NCBI GenBank assembly: GCA_002763345.1
Contig: PEXZ01000073.1
Coordinates: 1 to 10,406, forward strand
Length of the DNA stretch: 10,406 bases
Direction of reading: 5' to 3'
Source: Candidatus Micrarchaeota archaeon CG08_land_8_20_14_0_20_59_11
GTDB lineage: Archaea; Micrarchaeota; Micrarchaeia; Norongarragalinales; Norongarragalinaceae
Shown here: one piece after another, positions 1-6,189 of the stretch
Layout of the letters: the number at the start of each line of letters is the position of its first letter
Numbering within the stretch: position 1 is the first letter of the stretch
Translations under genes and position numbers: made by a program
The notes under the pieces: generated by a model
What the model was told of the DNA's origin: nothing
The model's database searches: none
The model's input: only the letters and a program-made list of their open reading frames with translations

Positions 1-60
1 GGCGGGTCGCCTGGAAATCCGAATATCGTTACTAAAAGCATTACCGGCAAAAAGCAGTAA

Positions 61-91
61 GGGCGCGACGAACGAGCGTCGGCAGGCGCCC
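61..91. other. Imperfect hairpin downstream of left-edge sequence
   Basis: Positions 61-66 (gggcgc) pair with 86-91 (gcgccc), and 67-70 (gacg) pair with 77-80 (cgtc) around a 6-nt loop. This makes a 10-bp stem with a 5-nt bulge at 81-85. It begins directly after a TAA at 58-60 that would end a reading frame entering from the left. No T-run follows, so it is not a classical intrinsic terminator. It may be a 3'-end structure of the upstream transcript, or chance in GC-rich DNA. Confidence 0.3.
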
Positions 92-100
92 TAAAGTAGT

Positions 101-113
101 GTCAGTCCGTCCG
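101..113 (+). repeat. Left copy of 13-bp direct repeat flanking the hydrolase gene
   Basis: The 13-mer gtcagtccgtccg occurs here and again at 1668-1680, just outside either end of the 226-1658 gene. Both copies are preceded by tagt (directly here, with one extra g at the right copy). A 13-bp match is near what chance allows in 10 kb, so the weight comes from its placement around a gene with foreign-looking codon use. Confidence 0.4.
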
Positions 114-194
114 CTTGGTACGCAACACCCGACCTGACGCTCGGAACACCCCCCAATTCCGATGAAATGAGGTGTAAAACATAGCCTACCCGCA

Positions 195-203
195 TACTTT
201 TAA
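195..203 (+). promoter_or_regulatory. TATA-like box for lipoprotein hydrolase
   Basis: The AT-rich element tacttttaa is centred about 27 nt upstream of the ATG at 226. This is the spacing expected for a leaderless archaeal transcript starting at or next to that ATG. It supports 226, the signal-peptide frame, as the true start rather than the out-of-frame ATG at 219. Confidence 0.6.
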
Positions 204-225
204 GCGGGGCAAGCGAACATGCTTC

Positions 226-1658
226 ATGAAGCGCACCGCGTTACCCCTTATTCTTTTAGTTCTCGTTGCATTGTTCATCGCGGGTTGCGTGCAGCAGCCT
301 GCGCCAGTTGCGTCCCCGACTCCGGTTCCGTCCTTTGCCGCCAGCGTGCGCCCTCCCCGACGCTGGCTGCAAGCAAGCAGCCCAGCCCCTCGCCGACGGT
401 ACCGCAACAACCGCCCCACCCCTCCACGCCCGACAATTCATGCATCAGCCAATCTACTGACACGGGGGATACGGATATTTTCGATTCCCATGTTCACACC
501 CCCGCCACAGTCAGCGCATCTCAGATGATTTCAGAGATGGATAAGGCGGGTGTGAGCGTGTCGCTCCTATATACAGATGCATCAAGTTCGCTCAGCTCCA
601 TATCCCAATACCCCGGCAGATTTATAACATTCGTAGATACTCCCGACTCGCCGCAACCATCTACCTGGCTCACGCAAGGCCAAGCATTCGTCACATCTGC
701 CGAGGAGCAGTTGAAGACGGGAAAATATTACGGCATAGGCGAAGCTAACCTGAGGTACTACAGCGGCCCCGGTGTGCCCGTTCCGCCCCCCAACATCTAT
801 GTTCCGGCAGACACTCCAGTCTGGCTTCAGCTGGTGGACCTGTCCGCTAGATATCACGTCCCTATCTCGTTTCATTTCGTACCTGACGACCCTGTTGCGA
901 ACGCAGCCTTCGAAAGAATGTTGAGTCACAACAAAGACGCGATTCCCATCTGGTCTCATCTCGGATTCAACAACATGCCGCTCAACAGCACCGCGCTCAA
1001 CGACTACCTCCTGCGATATCCCCATTTGTATTTTGATACTGCCGGGATTCAGGGCATGCAAAAGCCTGGCTCTAATTGGGATCATCTCATGCCTAACGGT
1101 AAATTGAGCGAGGAGTGGAAGCAGTTCTTTGAAACATGGAACGCCCGCATCTTACTCGCTTCAGATGCAGGAGGAGGCCAAAATGGCCTGGAAAGATGGC
1201 TCAACTATGAGAGCAACACATCCGATGGTGCCCCGCCTAACTCCATCGGACACTGGAAATCTCTCCTTTCTTACTTGGACTACAACTCTGCTCGCAACAT
1301 CCTAAGTGCCAATTCCAGGGAGCTCTTCTTGAAGGAACAGAGGCCGCCCTATGATTATTCGATTTCGTCGGATGGCAAGTGTTATTCTATTTCCGTAAGT
1401 TCCAATTCGTCCGTCTCGGGGCTCGCATTTGACCGGGACACAAGAGCCGTCACCTTCACGGTCGCCGGCTCCATTGGGACGACCGGATCTGCAACCATAA
1501 CGATTCCGACGACCCTTGTCAGAGGAAACTTCACGGCTCAGGTGGATGGCCAGAGCGTTCAAATCAAAGAGATGTCCAACGCTGCCTACACAACCATAAG
1601 CTTGGAATATGCCGGCGGCATAAGAGCGATTACTCTCGGCGCAACAGACACGGGCTAA
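226..1658 (+). CDS. Secreted lipoprotein amidohydrolase (amidohydrolase-2-like TIM barrel), apparent frameshift
   Basis: Translation from ATG 226 gives a clean lipoprotein signal: a K/R n-region, a Leu/Val-rich core and lipobox IAGC with Cys21, then a Pro/Ser/Thr linker. About 40 codons in, this frame turns Arg-rich, while the -1 frame takes over with another P/S/T linker and then an amidohydrolase. Restoring one C in the C-rich tract at 351-358 joins the two into about 477 residues. Enzyme marks in the second frame are an HxH pair at 489-497, a GIGEAN segment, a His in ISFHF, a His in WSHLG and an Asp in LLASDAG, the usual metal-ligand set of the superfamily. A C-terminal beta domain (last ~100 residues) with the pattern GTTGSATITIP resembles modules on archaeal secreted proteins. 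The substrate is unknown. Hand count of 50 codons from 502: about 54% G/C-ending, against about 88% in 50 codons of proS, suggesting acquisition from elsewhere. An out-of-frame ATG at 219 opens the enzyme frame but encodes no signal. Confidence 0.8.
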
Positions 1659-1667
1659 TGAATAGTG

Positions 1668-1680
1668 GTCAGTCCGTCCG
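1668..1680 (+). repeat. Right copy of 13-bp direct repeat
   Basis: This is an identical copy of the 13-mer at 101-113, lying 9 bp past the TAA of the hydrolase gene. The rest of the interval between that stop and the convergent lipoprotein stop at 1769 shows no further gene, T-run or stem that I can support. Confidence 0.4.
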
Positions 1681-1768
1681 TCAATCTTCACGGGCTTGCG
1701 CCTCGGATATTATTTGCCGGTCATCATTCCGCACAAATTACGCGGCGCACGCTATTAATCCTTTATCC

Positions 1769-3103
1769 TCACTGCGCCGCATAGCAGTTCCCGTCGTAGA
1801 AGCACGCGTACCCGCCAGGGCAGCCGCAATCAAAGCAGTCGGGAAACAGCACGCCGCCTATGCACGCGAGCGGCTGCTGCGTTTTCGAGCACTGGAAATT
1901 CGGCGTGCCGTCGTTGCACGTGATTTGCGGGGTGACTGGCACGGTCGGATAGTACGGGTTCTGCTGCGGCGCGGGAGCCGTGATGTTCACGTCGCACGCA
2001 TCGTTCGTGTTCGGGAACGGCGCGACGCCGAGCGAGCGCGCGGCAACGATGTCGATTGCAACAACCATGCTCTGGTTGTCCCCCGTCTCGACTCCTTGCC
2101 GCTGGCTGTTGTACGTTTCCTCGGCGGACATCGCCGCTTCCTCGAAGGACTTCGTTCCAGTCGCAGTTGTCTCGATGAACGTCACGCTGGACGAGTTCCT
2201 GTCATTGCGAACCGCGACGAAAGCATGCCCCGGAATGATGATTATGACGGGCTCCAGCCCGATTTTCTCGAATATCGCCGCGTACAGGACGGTGCCGTCG
2301 ATGCAGTTCGCGTTCTTCGTTTCGAGCGACTCATAAGGAAGCCTCACGTTCTGCGAAAACTTCGTTGGGTCGCCGAACGTGGTGACGCTGTTCACGTACG
2401 ACATCCCATGGCCCTGAAGCGTGTCGTAAACCGCCTTCGCCTGCTGCATCGTCATGTACGCCTTCTCCTCGTCGCTCTTGCCCGCGTAGCCCTGGTAGTC
2501 GGAGAACGCCCTGCCCGGCATGAGTTCCTTCGCCGCGGAGATGACGCGCTCGATGCACGGGTCGTTCGGCGTCACCCACATTGCGGCAAGGAACGGCGCG
2601 AAAATCGAGTCGTTCTCCGTTTGCATCCCGAATATCAGCTGCGTTGCGGATGTGACGTTGCCCTTTTGAGTTGCCGAATAGATGGTTTTGCCGTCCTTCT
2701 CGACGAAATACTGAATCTGCACGTTCTGGAACTCGCGATTGGAGAAGAACTTGTCCTTGAACGTCAGCGGCAGGTCTATTTTCTCCTGCGCGCCCGCCGC
2801 CATGAACACCGTCTTTGAAATCTTGTCGCTCCAGTCGGGAATCTCGGCGGATATCAGGTAATTCCCTTCCTCGTTGCCGTTGCGCACCATGCAGAACGTC
2901 GAGGAAATGCCCTTCGACTGCATGAACGTGACGAACGCGGGATTCAGCGGCACGTCCGTGTAGCACTGCATGTCGAAGACGCCAGAGGGCGGGGCGTTCG
3001 TAGGCGCGGCAGTCGGAGCGGCGATGCCCTCCGTTCCCGCATCCTCTTCAAGGCAACCGAACATCGCGACGGCAACCAGCAGAAGCAAAAGGATTTTCTT
3101 CAT
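1769..3103 (-). CDS. Lipoprotein with transglutaminase-like core and Cys-rich C-terminal module
   Basis: 444 residues. Residues 1-17 are a lipoprotein signal (MKK, seven Leu/Val residues, lipid-site Cys17), followed by an Ala/Pro/Thr linker to about 41, so the protein is anchored outside the membrane. Residues 42-190 look like a beta-rich domain with Cys47 and Cys71. The segment 260-312 carries a transglutaminase/cysteine-protease pattern: Cys267 in NCIDG, a hydrophobic helix, then His303 in PGHAFV, and Glu311 in FIETT where the family often has Asp. A linker (371-395) leads to a Cys-rich tail (Cys396, 405, 414, 423, 426, 428, 434, 440, with CGCPGG). The fold is inferred from motif order. It may hydrolyse or crosslink peptides at the surface, but its substrate is unknown. 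ATG 3103 is chosen over upstream in-frame starts because the signal peptide begins there and a TATA-like element sits about 24 nt upstream. Confidence 0.82.
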   Translation of the reverse strand: MKKILLLLLVAVAMFGCLEEDAGTEGIAAPTAAPTNAPPSGVFDMQCYTDVPLNPAFVTFMQSKGISSTFCMVRNGNEEGNYLISAEIPDWSDKISKTVFMAAGAQEKIDLPLTFKDKFFSNREFQNVQIQYFVEKDGKTIYSATQKGNVTSATQLIFGMQTENDSIFAPFLAAMWVTPNDPCIERVISAAKELMPGRAFSDYQGYAGKSDEEKAYMTMQQAKAVYDTLQGHGMSYVNSVTTFGDPTKFSQNVRLPYESLETKNANCIDGTVLYAAIFEKIGLEPVIIIIPGHAFVAVRNDRNSSSVTFIETTATGTKSFEEAAMSAEETYNSQRQGVETGDNQSMVVAIDIVAARSLGVAPFPNTNDACDVNITAPAPQQNPYYPTVPVTPQITCNDGTPNFQCSKTQQPLACIGGVLFPDCFDCGCPGGYACFYDGNCYAAQ

Positions 3104-3121
3104 GGAAGCATTACTGAAGCT

Positions 3122-3131
3122 GAATAAAAAG
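3122..3131 (-). promoter_or_regulatory. TATA-like box for transglutaminase-like lipoprotein
   Basis: On the minus strand this reads CTTTTTATTC, centred about 24 nt ahead of ATG 3103. That fits a leaderless transcript. It lies in the 37-bp gap to the divergent nitroreductase gene and abuts the ribosome site of that gene. Confidence 0.6.
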
Positions 3132-3136
3132 GTGAT
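3131..3136 (+). promoter_or_regulatory. Ribosome binding site of nitroreductase gene
   Basis: GGTGAT matches the archaeal anti-Shine-Dalgarno complement and ends 4 nt before ATG 3141. It argues for that start over ATG 3135, which the site overlaps, and over far upstream starts that would run through the divergent signal-peptide region. Confidence 0.5.
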
Positions 3137-3140
3137 GCGG

Positions 3141-3650
3141 ATGGACGTTTTCGAGGCGATTTGCGGGCGCAGGAGCGTGCGCGCGTGGAAGGACAAGCCG
3201 CTGACGGCGGAGCAGGTGGCGGCGCTCAAGGACGCCGTGAAATGGGCGCCCTCCGCGTGCAACATGGAGAGCAGGAGGTTCTACTTCGTTGTCGACGAAA
3301 AAAGGAAGGCTGCTGTTTGCGCAGCGACTGGAAGACAGTTCCCGCCGAAGATGCCGCTTGTCGTCGTGGGTTGCACGGATGCGGCGCGGCTTTCCGCACG
3401 TTTCGGCGCCGAGCACGGGCACGATATGGCAATCATGGACGTCTCGGCTGCGACGGAAAATATGTTGCTCGCGGCGCATTCGATGGGTTTGGGAGCAGTA
3501 TGGGCGAGCGGCATCAATCGCGAAGCAGTAGCTAAGGCAGTAGGCGTAGCGGAGGGCATTACCCCCGTCGTAGTGGTTCCGATCGGCCATCCCGACGAAA
3601 AACCGAGCGCGCCGCCGAGGCGCGGCGGCACAATCGAGGAAATGCGCTGA
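3141..3650 (+). CDS. Nitroreductase-family FMN oxidoreductase
   Basis: 169 residues, the compact size of the small nitroreductase group. The start MDVFEAI...RRSVR (Arg10, Arg11, Ser12, Arg14) is the classic N-terminal flavin-phosphate contact of the family. APSACN (36-41) is the usual second flavin segment, although the aromatic normally following it is replaced by MESRRF. Residues 108-121 (MLLAAHSMGLGAVW) form the conserved central helix and strand, and PIGHPDEKP near the C-terminus is the usual closing motif. These enzymes are typically dimers binding one FMN per active site and reducing nitro, quinone or related acceptors with NAD(P)H. The physiological substrate cannot be read here. It is divergent from the lipoprotein gene, and its TGA abuts the next gene's stop codon with no bases between. 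Confidence 0.88.
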   Translation: MDVFEAICGRRSVRAWKDKPLTAEQVAALKDAVKWAPSACNMESRRFYFVVDEKRKAAVCAATGRQFPPKMPLVVVGCTDAARLSARFGAEHGHDMAIMDVSAATENMLLAAHSMGLGAVWASGINREAVAKAVGVAEGITPVVVVPIGHPDEKPSAPPRRGGTIEEMR

Positions 3651-3809
3651 TTATTCGAGTTCCGCGAGCTTCTTCCTCACTTCCTCGTACTCCTCGTGCA
3701 GCCGCCTGTCGCGCTTCAGCGGGTCCATGTCCACCTTCTTCTGCAGCTCCTCGAGCTTCGCCTTGAGCGTATGCTTGCGCCTGTCCATGTCCTTCTTGCT
3801 CAGTCCCAT
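3651..3809 (-). CDS. Small charged helical (coiled-coil-like) protein, 52 aa
   Basis: The protein begins MGLSKKDMDRRKH and is rich in Lys, Arg and Glu. Two predicted helices with Leu/Val at heptad-like spacing (15, 19, 22, 26 and 37, 44, 48) are separated by Pro30, which suggests a helical hairpin or coiled coil. It has no Cys, no membrane segment and no signal. Support for a real gene: the frame opens just after a good minus-strand ribosome site, it is divergent from proS across a shared AT box, and it ends exactly against the nitroreductase stop, so it fills the gap between them. ATG 3815 two codons earlier is possible but sits too close to the ribosome site. I do not recognise the family. 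A nucleic-acid or ribosome-associated role would only be a guess from its charge. Confidence 0.65.
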   Translation of the reverse strand: MGLSKKDMDRRKHTLKAKLEELQKKVDMDPLKRDRRLHEEYEEVRKKLAELE

Positions 3810-3815
3810 AACCAT

Positions 3816-3823
3816 CACTCCCC
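3816..3823 (-). promoter_or_regulatory. Ribosome binding site of the 52-aa protein gene
   Basis: On the minus strand the sequence is GGGGAGTG, running into ATGG. Its purine core lies about 8 nt ahead of ATG 3809, favouring that start over ATG 3815. Confidence 0.5.
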
Positions 3824-3841
3824 GCAAACCATTCTGCGTTA

Positions 3842-3851
3842 GGATTAATAA
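3842..3851. promoter_or_regulatory. Palindromic TATA element shared by proS and the small divergent gene
   Basis: The sequence ggattaataa contains the self-complementary core attaat. On the plus strand it is centred about 26 nt before ATG 3873 of proS, the leaderless spacing. Read the other way it would start transcripts near 3820, giving the 52-aa protein gene a leader of only about 10 nt that carries its ribosome site. One box may serve both directions. Confidence 0.55.
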
Positions 3852-3872
3852 GCGCAGCGCGGAAAACGCTTC

Positions 3873-5297
3873 ATGGCTCTTGAGCACAAGAAGGCAGCCG
3901 ATTTCTCCGAATGGTATCTGGAGCTCGTGCAGTCGTCGCAGCTCATGGACTATACGCCCGTGCAGGGCTGCATGGTCATACGCGAGCGCGGGTACGCAAT
4001 CTGGGAGAAGATTCAATCGTTCCTTAACGCGCGGATGCGGAAGGACGGCGTGCGCAACGCCTATTTCCCGATGTTCATACCCGAGTCGCTGCTCAAGCAG
4101 GAGGCGGAGCATTTCGCGGGTTTCGTGCCCGAAGTGGCGTGGGTTACGCACGGCGGCGACGAGGCGCTCGGCGAGAGGCTCGCGTTGCGTCCCACGAGCG
4201 AAACCATCATGTATACGATGTTCGCGAAGTGGATTTCCTCGCACCGCGACTTGCCGCTGAAGGTGAACCAGTGGTGCAACATAATCCGCTGGGACACGAA
4301 GGCGCTGAAGCCCTTCCTGCGCACGCGCGAATTCCTGTGGCAGGAAGGGCACACCGCGCACGCTTCGAAGGAGGAGGCGGAAGCGGAGGTAAGGCGCGCG
4401 CTCGACTGGTACGCGGACCTCTGCGAGCAACTGCTCTGCGTGCCGGTGATAAAGGGCAAAAAAAGCGACGCGGAGAAGTTCCCTGGCGCGGACATGACGA
4501 CTACTATAGAGGCGATTATGCCGGACGGAAAGGCGCTGCAGTGCGGGACGTCGCACCTGCTCGGACAGAATTTCGCGAAGATTTTCGGAATACGCTTCAA
4601 AACCGCCGACGGCAAGGAGGATTTGGCGTGGCAGACGTCGTGGGGCGTTTCCACTCGGCTTATAGGCGCGCTTGCGATGGTGCACGGCGACGACCGCGGC
4701 TTGGTGTTGCCGCCGCTGGTTGCTCCGCTGCAGGTGGTAATCGTTCCAATCTTCAAGACGGAAGAGGACAAGAAGATGGCGCTGCGCTCGGCGGAGAAGC
4801 TCATCGCCGCATTGGATGCAAAGGGCATTACTACTCACTTCGACGAGCGCGACGAGCGCTCGCCCGGATGGAAATTCAACGAATGGGAGATGAAGGGCGT
4901 TCCAATCCGAGTTGAAATCGGGCTCAAGGACCTGGCAAAGCAGGGCATGACGATTGTCAGGCGCGACAAGGGCGAAAAAGAGTTTCTCGACGACGCGAAA
5001 GCCGCCGATTACATCGCGACGCAGCTCGATGCGATGCAGAAGGACTTGCTTTTGCGGGCGCGTGCGGAAGCGCAGTCGCGCATGTTCGAGGCGAAGGATT
5101 ACGCGGAGTTCAAGCAACTGGTTGAGAAGGGCTTCGTGAAAGCAGGTTGGTGCGGCGACGCGAGATGCGAGGAAGCCATCAAGGAGGAGACGGGCGCGAC
5201 GCTCCGCGCCATTCCTTTCGACGAGAAGCCGAAGGGCAACTGCGTGTTCTGCGGGAAGCCCGCGAAGGAAACGGCGTATTTCGCGAGAAGCTACTAG
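3873..5297 (+). CDS. proS: Prolyl-tRNA synthetase, archaeal/eukaryotic type
   Basis: 474 residues, normal for the archaeal class II enzyme that charges tRNA-Pro using ATP. Visible parts: N-terminal segment DFSEWYLEL; motif 1 region ending in FPMFIP (65-70); RPTSE (106-110); motif 2 FLRTREFLWQEGH (148-160) with its ATP-binding Arg; CGTSH (234-238); motif 3 GVSTRLIGALAMVHGDDRG (258-276); an anticodon-binding domain from about 285 to 385; and a C-terminal zinc-type module with Cys427, Cys432, Cys457 and Cys460 that ends in the characteristic aromatic tail FARSY. This architecture separates it from the bacterial long form, which carries an editing insertion. Start ATG 3873 is supported by the TATA spacing. 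Its stop codon TAG overlaps the TATA-like box of the next gene, so pyrimidine genes downstream probably have their own promoter. Confidence 0.97.
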   Translation: MALEHKKAADFSEWYLELVQSSQLMDYTPVQGCMVIRERGYAIWEKIQSFLNARMRKDGVRNAYFPMFIPESLLKQEAEHFAGFVPEVAWVTHGGDEALGERLALRPTSETIMYTMFAKWISSHRDLPLKVNQWCNIIRWDTKALKPFLRTREFLWQEGHTAHASKEEAEAEVRRALDWYADLCEQLLCVPVIKGKKSDAEKFPGADMTTTIEAIMPDGKALQCGTSHLLGQNFAKIFGIRFKTADGKEDLAWQTSWGVSTRLIGALAMVHGDDRGLVLPPLVAPLQVVIVPIFKTEEDKKMALRSAEKLIAALDAKGITTHFDERDERSPGWKFNEWEMKGVPIRVEIGLKDLAKQGMTIVRRDKGEKEFLDDAKAADYIATQLDAMQKDLLLRARAEAQSRMFEAKDYAEFKQLVEKGFVKAGWCGDARCEEAIKEETGATLRAIPFDEKPKGNCVFCGKPAKETAYFARSY

Positions 5298-5305
5298 TTT
5301 TAAAT
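5297..5305 (+). promoter_or_regulatory. TATA-like box of the pyrF-pyrE-rpe operon
   Basis: The element gttttaaat begins inside the proS stop codon. A start about 27 nt after its centre falls near 5328, leaving a leader of roughly 7 nt before GTG 5335. It is the only clear AT-rich element ahead of this gene set. Confidence 0.5.
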
Positions 5306-5334
5306 CCGAGCGGCGTTAGGGTTGCGGGGATTTC

Positions 5335-5556
5335 GTGTTTCAGGCAGTGTTCCGCAAGAGATTCGTCGAGATGGCGCAGTCGCGCGACTCCCGACTCGTT
5401 CTCGCGCTCGACGTTACGGGCGCGCAGGGAGGCGACGCCGCGAAAGCCGCCAAAGCGGGCACGAACTTTGCGATAGTGGGAAGAAGCATAATCGAGGCGC
5501 AGAACCCCGCCGAAGAGGCGCGGCGGCTGCGCAGGGCGTTCAATGCGGTGATTTAA
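5335..5556 (+). pseudogene. pyrF: Internally deleted orotidine 5'-phosphate decarboxylase remnant
   Basis: The 73-residue open frame splices the two ends of OMP decarboxylase. Residues 1-28 match the N-terminus up to the first barrel strand (LVLALDVT, with the Asp26 that contacts the substrate). Residues 29-73 match the C-terminus (GAQGGD phosphate loop, VGRSI with its Arg, NPAEEARRL helix). Everything between is absent: the Lys after strand 1, the DxKxxD catalytic cluster and about 150-160 residues of barrel, judged against the usual ~210-230. The join lies at about 5418-5421 and keeps the frame. It cannot carry out OMP to UMP decarboxylation as it stands. GTG 5335 is chosen from the promoter spacing and a purine-rich stretch just upstream; GTG 5347 and ATG 5371 are alternatives. 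It sits 3 bp from pyrE, so the operon context is normal. It may be a true deletion, a subpopulation variant or an assembly collapse. Confidence 0.85.
5547..5552 (+). promoter_or_regulatory. Ribosome binding site of pyrE
   Basis: GGTGAT lies within the last codons of the pyrF remnant, 7 nt before ATG 5560. This strong archaeal site fixes the pyrE start and shows that pyrE is translated from an operon mRNA. Confidence 0.65.
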
Positions 5557-5559
5557 CCT

Positions 5560-6189
5560 ATGGGAAAAAAAGAACTCGCGATTGAACTGTTCGACGCGGG
5601 ATGCGTCAAGTTCGGCTCGTTCACGCTGAAGAGCGGAATCGTGTCGCCGATTTACATAGACTTGCGGCTGCTCGCATCGCACCCCGCGCTGCTGAAGAAG
5701 GTGGCGGGGGCGATGGCGTCGAAACTGAAAAAGCTGCAGTTCGACAGACTCGCCGCCATTCCTTACGCGGCAATGCCCATCGGAACCGCGATTTCGCTGA
5801 AAACGGGCAAACCGATGGTTTACGCGCGCAAGGAAGCGAAGGATTACGGCACGAAAAAGGCGGTCGAGGGCGAGTACAAGTCCGGCGAGACTGCCGTAGT
5901 CGTCGACGACCTCATAACCACCGGCGGAAGCAAGTTCGAGGCAATCGCGCCGCTTACGGAAGCGGGCTTGCTCGTAAAAGACGTCGTCGTGCTGATTGAC
6001 CGCGAGCAGGGCGGAAAGAGGCAACTCGCGGAGAAAGGCGTCGGACTGCACGCGGTGATGAAGCTCAGGGCGATGCTGAAAATCCTGCTGGACGCGGGCA
6101 AAATCGACAAGACGAAGTACGAGGAGACAAACGCGTTCCTTGCTGGCTGCACGCGACGCGGCGTGCAGCAAACAGAGGCGAATCGGTAA
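5560..6189 (+). CDS. pyrE: Orotate phosphoribosyltransferase
   Basis: 209 residues. It joins orotate to PRPP to make orotidine 5'-phosphate, the step before OMP decarboxylase in UMP synthesis. The N-terminal segment FTLKSGIVSPIYIDLRLL (21-38) is the conserved orotate/PRPP contact region. The flexible loop with KEAKDYGTKK (91-100) supplies catalytic Lys residues. The PRPP-binding signature VVVDDLITTGGSK spans 113-125, with the acidic pair Asp116-Asp117. DREQGGK (147-153) and the following helix resemble the UMP-synthase-type OPRT branch seen in eukaryotes and many archaea. The last ~15 residues (CTRRGVQQTEANR) look like a non-conserved tail. It lies between the pyrF remnant (3 bp upstream) and the epimerase gene (0 bp downstream). 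Its normal partner enzyme is the one that is gutted here. Confidence 0.95.
   Translation: MGKKELAIELFDAGCVKFGSFTLKSGIVSPIYIDLRLLASHPALLKKVAGAMASKLKKLQFDRLAAIPYAAMPIGTAISLKTGKPMVYARKEAKDYGTKKAVEGEYKSGETAVVVDDLITTGGSKFEAIAPLTEAGLLVKDVVVLIDREQGGKRQLAEKGVGLHAVMKLRAMLKILLDAGKIDKTKYEETNAFLAGCTRRGVQQTEANR

Noticed and set aside
1..60. Possible C-terminal end of a plus-strand gene, last residues ITGKKQ then TAA at 58-60.
   Set aside because: A second plus frame is also open to TAA 92-94, and a minus-strand ATG at 41 opens a frame off the edge. Nineteen codons cannot decide among them.
92..194. Searched for a tRNA, C/D box RNA or small ORF between the hairpin and the first promoter.
   Set aside because: No T-loop, cloverleaf pairing or convincing C and D boxes were found; gatgaaatga near 161 does not pair with a D box and guide layout.
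219..480. ATG 219 as the start of the hydrolase, giving one uninterrupted frame of 479 residues.
   Set aside because: The first ~45 residues in this frame are Cys/Arg/Ser-rich with no signal peptide, whereas the overlapping frame from 226 encodes a perfect lipoprotein signal at the right distance from the TATA box.
1681..1768. Possible terminator or small gene between the two convergent genes.
   Set aside because: No T-run on either strand after a stop codon and no open frame with a ribosome site.
2970..3140. N-terminal extension of the nitroreductase gene to 2970.
   Set aside because: It is antisense to the lipoprotein signal region and lacks family similarity; the enzyme begins at MDVFEAI with a ribosome site just upstream.
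3104..3265. Upstream in-frame extension of the transglutaminase-like lipoprotein gene to 3265.
   Set aside because: It would bury the signal peptide 54 residues inside the protein and overlap the divergent nitroreductase coding region.
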